Part shown: piece by piece, positions 58,084-64,000 of the stretch | Layout: each line of letters begins with the position of its first letter | Position numbering within the stretch: the stretch's first letter is position 1 | Assembly (NCBI RefSeq): GCF_016808335.1 | Contig: NC_053149.1 | Location: forward strand, 22,438,451 to 22,502,450 | Origin: Panicum virgatum | Lineage: Eukaryota; Streptophyta; Magnoliopsida; Poales; Poaceae | Length of the DNA: 64,000 bases | Reading direction: 5' to 3' | Notes under the pieces: generated by a model | What the model was told of the DNA's origin: nothing | Databases searched by the model: none | Seen by the model: the letters and a program-made list of their open reading frames with translations, nothing else | Made by a program: the position numbers and the translations under genes

Positions 58084-58876
58084 GACCAGGGTCCTTTAAA
58101 TATGTCACGATTGGCACCCTCCAGTCAGCAACCTCGGCCTTCCCTTTAGAATTGGAAGTGGCGGCCGACTCGCTGTTCTCAGCAAAGCGACCGGTCAGAC
58201 CGGTCTCTGGACCAGTCAGACCGGTCCGAGCGGTCAGACCGGTCCGAGCGGTCAGACCGGTCGGGGCGTCCGGTCTAACCGGTTCGTCCAGAACCAGTAA
58301 CTCGGCTGTTGCTCGCATCGGCTTCCTCATGTTAAAATATTTTTTAATAATATTATAGCCAGATGCTTGCTGAGCCAGAGCATTTGCCTTATTATTATCT
58401 CTTGGAATATGTCGAATCACAAATTCATTAAAGCAAGAGATAATATCAAGGCATCTATCGAGATATGCATTTAAAGAACCATTATAGCATTGGCATACCT
58501 TGGATACTTGTTGCACTACCATAAGCGAATCACCATAAGCTTCCACATGTTTAATGCCCATTGATTCCAAGAATTCCAAGCCAAATAGAAGTGCTTCATA
58601 CTCAACTTGGTTATTTGTGCGCTCTTCTTCCAACCGGTTTGAGAATTCAAAAATAGTACCATTCGGAGAGATTAGAACAGCACCAATTCCTTGACCATCA
58701 TCACCAGCCGATCCATCAAAGAACAACTTCCATGGTGTGCAAGCAACATAACCAACTTCCAAATCATGCTCATCATTAATCTGATGTTCAACAATAAAAT
58801 CCACTGCAATTTGGCCTCTAACAGCTCTCAAAGATTCATAGGCCAAATCATATTCAACAAGCGCATAAGCCCACTT
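58055..58876 (-). CDS. Element E second (archaeal-type) RNase H
   Basis: Open from just after a TGA at 58877-58879. RNase H fold with acidic residues in LFFDGSAG, QVEYEALLFGLEFL, AYGDSLMVVQQV and PRDNNKANALAQ, all four catalytic positions kept. The C-terminal linker is built of TGLTART repeats from a 9-bp ACCGGTNNN unit (58196-58275). Dual RNase H is a known mark of Tat elements. No ATG start is needed, as it is internal to a polyprotein. Confidence 0.85.
   Translation of the reverse strand, partial: KWAYALVEYDLAYESLRAVRGQIAVDFIVEHQINDEHDLEVGYVACTPWKLFFDGSAGDDGQGIGAVLISPNGTIFEFSNRLEEERTNNQVEYEALLFGLEFLESMGIKHVEAYGDSLMVVQQVSKVCQCYNGSLNAYLDRCLDIISCFNEFVIRHIPRDNNKANALAQQASGYNIIKKYFNMRKPMRATAELLVLDEPVRPDAPTGLTARTGLTARTGLTGPETGLTGRFAENSESAATSNSKGKAEVADWRVPIVTYLKDPGHGVERNVGI
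58196..58275. repeat. 9-bp ACCGGT/AGCGGT repeat coding a linker
   Basis: Nine-base units ACCGGT + CAG/CTG/CCG and AGCGGT + CAG, in frame, encode Thr-Gly-Leu and similar between aRNH and integrase. Confidence 0.85.
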
Positions 58877-60498
58877 TCAGATTCTTCCACTCAAAATCGG
58901 CTTTTGTAGCATATGCTTAATAACATCGGCTTGACAAGTAACTATGCAAGTACTTGATAAAAGATAATGCCTCAACTTGGTACAAGCATAATATAATGAT
59001 AAGCACAATTTCTCAATAAACGTATACCTTGTTTCCGCATCAATAAGTCGTCGGCCAACATATGTGATAACATGCTCCTTTTCTTCAGTTTCTTGAGTCA
59101 AAACAGCACCAATAACTTTATCTTCCGCAGCCACATAAAGCCTAGAAGGAAGACCTCTCTTAGGCGCCTTGAGAACCGGTGGTGAAGACAAATACTTCTT
59201 GATCTTCTCAAAAGCCTCTTGCTGTTCTGCCCCCTAAGTAAATTCAGCCTCGTCCTTCAACCGAAGAATAGGAGTAAAAGCATCTATCTTTCCGGACAAA
59301 TTAGATATGAACCTTCTCAAGTAATTCACCTTGCCCAGAAACTTTTGCAAGTCTTTCTTGCAAGTGGGAGCCTCTACTTTCTTCATGGCTTCAATTCTTT
59401 TTGGATCAATCTCTATGCCCTTCTCATGAATAATGAAGCCCAAGAACTTCCCAGCCGATACACCAAAATCACACTTAAGCGGGTTCATCTTCAATCCATA
59501 CTGACGCATCCTCTCAAGAGCAAGACTCAAACCAGCCAAATGATGACTCAAACCAGTCGATTTGATCACAATATCGTCAATATAAACTTCCAATATAATA
59601 CCGATCAAGTCATGGAAGATCAAATTCATAGCCCTTTGATAAGCAGCACCAGCATACTTCAATCCAAAAGTCATAACAACCCACTCAAATAAACCAATGA
59701 AGCCAGGACATCTAAACGCCGTTTTAGACACATCTTACTTGGCCATGAATATTTGATTATAACCCGCATTACCATTGAGAAAACTGATAACACGATGCCT
59801 AGAAGCTTCATTGATTAACATATCGGCTATAGGCATAGGATATTCATCTTTAGGTGTAGCTTTATTAAGATTTCTAAAATCAATGCATACTCTAATCTTG
59901 CCCGAATCTTTCTTTTCAACGGGCACAATATTAGAGATCCACTCTGCATAACGACAAGACCTAATAAATCCAGCATCTAATAAACGAATGATTTCTTCTT
60001 TTATTCGGTCATACATAATAGGATTAAAACGCCTAGAAGGTTGCTTATAAGGTCTAAAACCGGCCTTAATCGGTAGCCGATGCTCAACCAAATTGCGACT
60101 CAAACCAGGCATCTCAGAGTAGTCCCATGCAAAACAATCGACACATTCTTTCAATAACTTTATTAAATCAGCTTTACAATATCCGATAAGTTTGCATTTA
60201 CAAATGTCGGCCTAGGAATAGAACCATCTCCAATATCTACCTTTTCTAAAGGATCAGCCGACATAAAACCTTGGCCTAACTTGTCTAAGTCATCAAAGTC
60301 TTCAATAGCTCCGCACGTATCGTTCGCCTTGTCCCGATAGTGCTCGATGCGATGCTGCAGCCAATTTGCATTGGACCGGTCTAATGCACCGGTCTGAACG
60401 GTCGGCTCTGTGTCGTTGCTCTCTTGCATCATAGAAGTAAGTGTAGCCGATTCTCTATCGGCTTTAGGACTATAGAGACAAAACCCTCCTTGGTGCAA
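58877..60498 (-). pseudogene. Element E reverse transcriptase and first RNase H, inactivated
   Basis: RT motifs in order: VCIDFRNLNKATPKDEYPMP, ISFLNGNAGYNQIFMA, AFRCPGFIGLFEWVVMTFGLK, VYIDDIV. The first catalytic Asp (LDG or MDG in relatives) is Asn here (FLNGN). TAA follows near 59735, TAG near 59233 and TGA at 58877-58879, and a frameshift lies near 60160 in the protease-RT linker. The first RNase H (59191-58880) has LYVAAEDKVIGAVLTQ, AETRYTFIEKLCLSLYYACTKLRHYL. YIDD is intact, but RT cannot be made whole from this copy. Confidence 0.85.
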
Positions 60499-60567
60499 CT
60501 GATCAAGTCATAATCGGTCAAGTCGAGGCCCGATAAACACTTGATATTGTCATGTGCACCAAGGAAC

Positions 60568-61703
60568 TCAGAATCGGCGGGTACCAATGAAGGAAGAAGC
60601 ATCACCATGCACAACCTCAACTTCATCGCCGATCCACTGAATAAGAAACTGGTGCAAGGAAGATGGTACACATTGATTGGCATGAATCCAATCACGTCCA
60701 AGTATGAGGTTGAAGTTACCTTGCACCTCGGAGACGAAGAACGTCGTAGCAACCATCTTGCTCCTAACGGTCAACTCCATCGAAGCAACCCCCTTGGCAC
60801 CAATGGGATCACCTCCTCCAATGCCGCTGACCGTCATGTTCGTCTTGATGAGTTCTTCGTCCATCCCGCCAAGCTTCTTGTAGAGTGAATAGGGCATCAA
60901 GTTCACAATTGCCCCACTGTCCACGAGCATACGAGAAACTGGCTTCCTGTTGATGTGCCCCCTCACGTAGAGAGCCTTCAAGTGATTATTTGAATCCTTG
61001 GGTTTCTAAAATATAGCTTTGCGGGGCCAAAGTCCAGATGCACACTCACCTCCTCCGGAATCGCCCAATAGTCGTCAGAAAAGCACACAACATTAACCTC
61101 CATGTTTGTGCATTCCGGAGAAGACTCATAATCCACCAACTCCTCGTCCTCTGCTGCTAGAGGAGCTGTTGAAACCTCTGATGCACCAGTAACCAAAGTA
61201 GGAGCCACTTCTTCGGCTTTCTGCTCAAGCTCAGGGTCGACCGGTCTGACCGGTTGCTCTGGGCGGTCAGACCGGTCTGGGACACCGGTCCGACCGATCG
61301 GCTGAAGCAGTCCGACCGGTCCTGTGGGCTGATCAACTTCCTTGACCCGCCACATCTTGCCCTGAGGGAACCTTGGTCTGCACTCATCAAATATCTCGTC
61401 CCTCAACTTCTCTGCCTCCTTTTCCTTCTGTTCTTGGCGGCAAAGATGCAGCAACCTCCTCTTCTGAGTGTGTGTTAGCCCCAGTGGACACCACCTAGGT
61501 TGAAGGTACTTCTCCATGTCTTGGTCCTTGAGGTTGCTGCTGCTGGCTTCATGATCATTTGCCAATACAACCTTCTGAGAGAAGTTGACCAGTTTCTCCA
61601 TGATCACCGGCCCCTCTTGTGCACCTTGAGCTTTGCCTTTCCCGCTTTCAACTTGCACCACCTTAGCAGGTGGAGCCTTCTCAGCATCAACTTGCATCGG
61701 CAC
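60568..61703 (-). pseudogene. Element E gag C-terminal linker and protease, two ORFs
   Basis: 60978-61703 codes for a linker with RWCPLGLTHTQKRRLLHLC, typical of grass Tat elements, a RSDRPEQPVRPV stretch from the 9-bp repeat and an acidic end. 60568-60981 is a retropepsin: MLVDSGAIVNLMPYSL with the DSGA active site and NLILGRDWIH. The two ORFs overlap by 4 bases in different frames, so they are separated by a stop or shift; the protease itself is open and has its catalytic Asp. Confidence 0.8.
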
Positions 61704-64000
61704 TAGTTCATCCTTCTTCTCTTTAATACGATACTCTTGGCGTACAGGATGGAACTGGGCCGGTCTCCGCTGAGACCGGTCTGACCGGTCGGGGTAGACC
61801 AGTCTGACCGGTCCGGGGTACTGCCCCTGACCAGTTGGTGCTGACCCAATTGATCGTGAACCGGCTGCTTCAACCTATCAAACACAGGTCCTCTGGAGCA
61901 TCCCTCCCCATGGAAGTGTAGTGGACACGGCATCGGATAATGTTGCATCCAAAACCCCCCGTTCTCCCATGCGGGAAACCGAGAATCCAATGCCGGTGGA
62001 GCCCATGACATTGTAGCGTACATCGGCTGCATCTGCTTAGGAGGGAACAAGGTAACCAAATCACCCATGCGCTTGCTTGATTCTCCCCTAGGAGATGATG
62101 GGGCGCCTTGACGCGGAGGTGACCTTGGTCTCTTTCTTAGGGGCTGATCGTTTCGAGTGGCCTTTCAGTACTTGTTCAACAGTTGACCAAAGGTAGGCTT
62201 CTGGTTTGCAAGCTTGCCCTACACCTTTGGCTTATTAGTCTTCCATGTACCCACTTTCGGACGCTTTGGCTTGAATGTCCGGGACAGACCACCAGGGCGG
62301 TCTGACCGGTCATCAATACCGGTATGAGCGGTCTGACTGGTCTGACCAGTCGGAGGAACCGGTCTGATCGGTCTCGGCTGAACAGCAGACCGGTCGCCTG
62401 AAGAAGAATCCTTTTGCCCCCCGAGCGTGCGAGGCTTCTGTACGATTCTCAGATTCTTCTTCCCATCAGGAGTCTTCTCCTGAATCACCTCCTTGGCCAG
62501 AATCTTGTTATCAACAGTCAACGGCCTGTCATCACCAATGATCACATTCTTGCCCTTTGCCCCTTCGGCTTGATCCGGCCGAATCAGCACCTTTGCATTG
62601 TTAAGATCAATGGTATGAACCGGGAACGGAGCTTTATCTATCTTCATCTCCAGAAAGGCCAATCGTCCTTCATTTATGGCCGATTGCACCTGTCGACGAA
62701 ATATGTTACCATCATTAGTCGCATGAGATGAAGAATTATGAAATTTGCAATAAGCGCGCCGCTTTAGCTCCACAAGCGGCAGTATAACATGAGTAATCTT
62801 TAAATGCCCGAGTCGTAATAGCTCATCAAATATACGATCACACTTGGACACATCAAAAGTAAACTTCATCTCCTCTTGCCGATTCTTTTGAGTCGGCTTG
62901 AGAGATGTACAAGTAGATGGTTTGGCCGAGGCGGGCCAAACGAACTCAGCAGCATATACCTCTTTATTCTCATCGTCCGATGAATCGGAACCATATTCAA
63001 CAACATGAGTGTTTGAACGATGGGACTTGTAGGTATCTTTCTCTTTTTTTAAATTTAGTTTCTTGACTCAAAGCCTTAGTTTGAAGCTGATTTATAGAAT
63101 AAAAACTTGAAGCATCAAGCTTCCCTCTATAGCTAGAACGTAAACCCGCAAGAGTCAAATCATCCAAATCTTTTTTAGAAAGTGACAAATTAAAGCACCG
63201 GTTCTTAATATCTTTAAACTTCTTAAAATACTCTTGGGTAGACTCGTCTCCACCATGTCTAACCGATGTTAAATCTGTCAACTTAGTTTCGTTAACTCCA
63301 TAATAAAAGTGATCATGAAACTTATGTTCTAATTCGTCCCAAGAACGAATTGAGTTAGGACCTAACAACGAAAGCCAAGAGAAAGCCGTTCCAGTCAAAG
63401 AAAAAGAAAACATGCGAACGCGCAAAGACTTGCTAGAACCGACTTCTCCAAGTTGAGCGATATATTGGCTAATATGCTCCCAAGTAGATCGATTATCATC
63501 ACCGCTAAACTTGACAAAATAGGGAACACGCCAACCAGTGGGGTAAGGAATCAAATCAAAAGCATCAACGTACGGCCTACGATATAGCCGACTCCTACTC
63601 GCAACAAAGCCAAGTTTTTCTTTAAATAGATCGGCCAGATCCTCTTTCATCCTAGCAAGATCGGCCTCATAGTTACCCGTAGATGCTTTACCAAAATGAT
63701 GTGTCATAGGATTAGTGGTGGACATCGTTTGTGCGGCATACTGCGGATTAGCCCTAAGCCAATCGTCCCAAACATCCTTGGGCAACGGTGGAGGAAAAGG
63801 GGGTTCCCCGTATGACTTTGTCGTATACGACAGCACAAAATCTGCCAACTCTCGCTCTAGGCTATAATCAGCCGAAGCAAGTGGAGGCGTGATCTGTGGC
63901 TGTGATGCAGAACCGAGCACCATGGCACCGGTCTGACCGGTCTGAGTGACCGGTCTGACTGGTCCACCCGCCGGGCACCGGTCTGACCGGTCGGGGCGAC
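61704..64000 (-). pseudogene. Element E gag, runs off the window end, broken
   Basis: From 64000 downward: repeat-coded TGQTG stretch with one C lost near 63973 compared with D2, then gag domain (63923-62997: TWEHISQYIAQLGEV, TAFSWLSLLGPNS, STQEYFKKFKDIKNRCF), a shift in a T run near 63050, CKFHNSSSHATND with RRQVQSAINEGRLAF (62869-62219), and a C-terminal WENGGFWMQHY region (62068-61703). D1 and D2 correspond to this gag and end near its 61815. Confidence 0.8.

Larger units (their letters stand above)
56491..64000 (-). mobile_element. Element E: Tat-lineage retrotransposon with two RNase H domains
   Basis: Read on the minus strand: gag (from beyond the window end), protease, RT, RNase H, a second RNase H, integrase, polypurine tract and a truncated 3' LTR (56731-56491). 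The order gag-PR-RT-RNH-aRNH-INT defines the Tat lineage. RT carries nonsense changes; integrase and aRNH remain open. The 5' LTR is outside the window. Confidence 0.9.

Overview
This is nuclear DNA of a grass (Poaceae): it is dominated by nested Ty3-gypsy LTR retrotransposons of the Athila and Tat lineages, holds GGCCTTGTTTAG-type MITEs familiar from grass genomes, and carries intron-containing host genes whose best family matches are plant proteins (MEG/ESF1-like cysteine-rich peptides and CASP-like membrane proteins). The species cannot be named from the sequence. There is no bacterial-style operon, rRNA, tRNA or CRISPR array. Layout: 1-2.0 kb, the end of an hAT-type element and a Harbinger-like MITE; 2.0-4.7 kb, a gene island with two CASP-like loci on the minus strand (one with all visible exons open, one with an in-frame stop); 4.7-6.7 kb, remnants of two Tat elements (E-family LTR, F 5' end); 6.7-12.2 kb, element C, an Athila-type gag-protease-only element; 12.2-14.7 kb, an inverted, LTR-less piece of B-family pol used as filler; 14.75-29.8 kb, the 3' part of an A-family Athila element (A1) split by a complete 10.2-kb Athila element B with a perfect 5-bp target duplication (TSD TCGGC); 29.8-56.0 kb, a tandem array [D - MEG-like gene - A] repeated with a period of about 18.67 kb; 56.0-64 kb, a truncated MITE-bearing flank and a minus-strand Tat element (E) running off the window. 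The tandem array is the centre of interest. Unit 1 is D1 (29803-33074), a MEG-like gene (34214-34741) and element A2 (36089-48463, itself hit by a 3.57-kb solo LTR with TSD AATAA). Unit 2 is D2 (48464-51741), the second MEG-like gene (52887-53414) and A3, now a solo LTR (54764-56038, TSD GTTGG). The A-D breakpoint is identical in both units, so one rearrangement was copied in tandem. A related site lacking the A insertion survives at 696-1185. How the parts work together: A, B and E carry pol enzymes; C and D have LTRs and gag but no pol and would need enzymes in trans. A and C share LTR promoter, U5 and 3' leader blocks, suggesting partners. A and B each carry an extra sense ORF after pol, without transmembrane segments and ending in a coiled-coil-like region. 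Almost every retroelement ORF has at least one lesion; open exceptions include B pol, the E integrase and aRNH ORFs, the A1 RNase H-integrase ORF and the extra ORFs of B and A2. The host cargo is the pair of small secreted-peptide genes, embedded in a 1.28-kb block that is identical by eye between the units although both flanks differ by about 3%.
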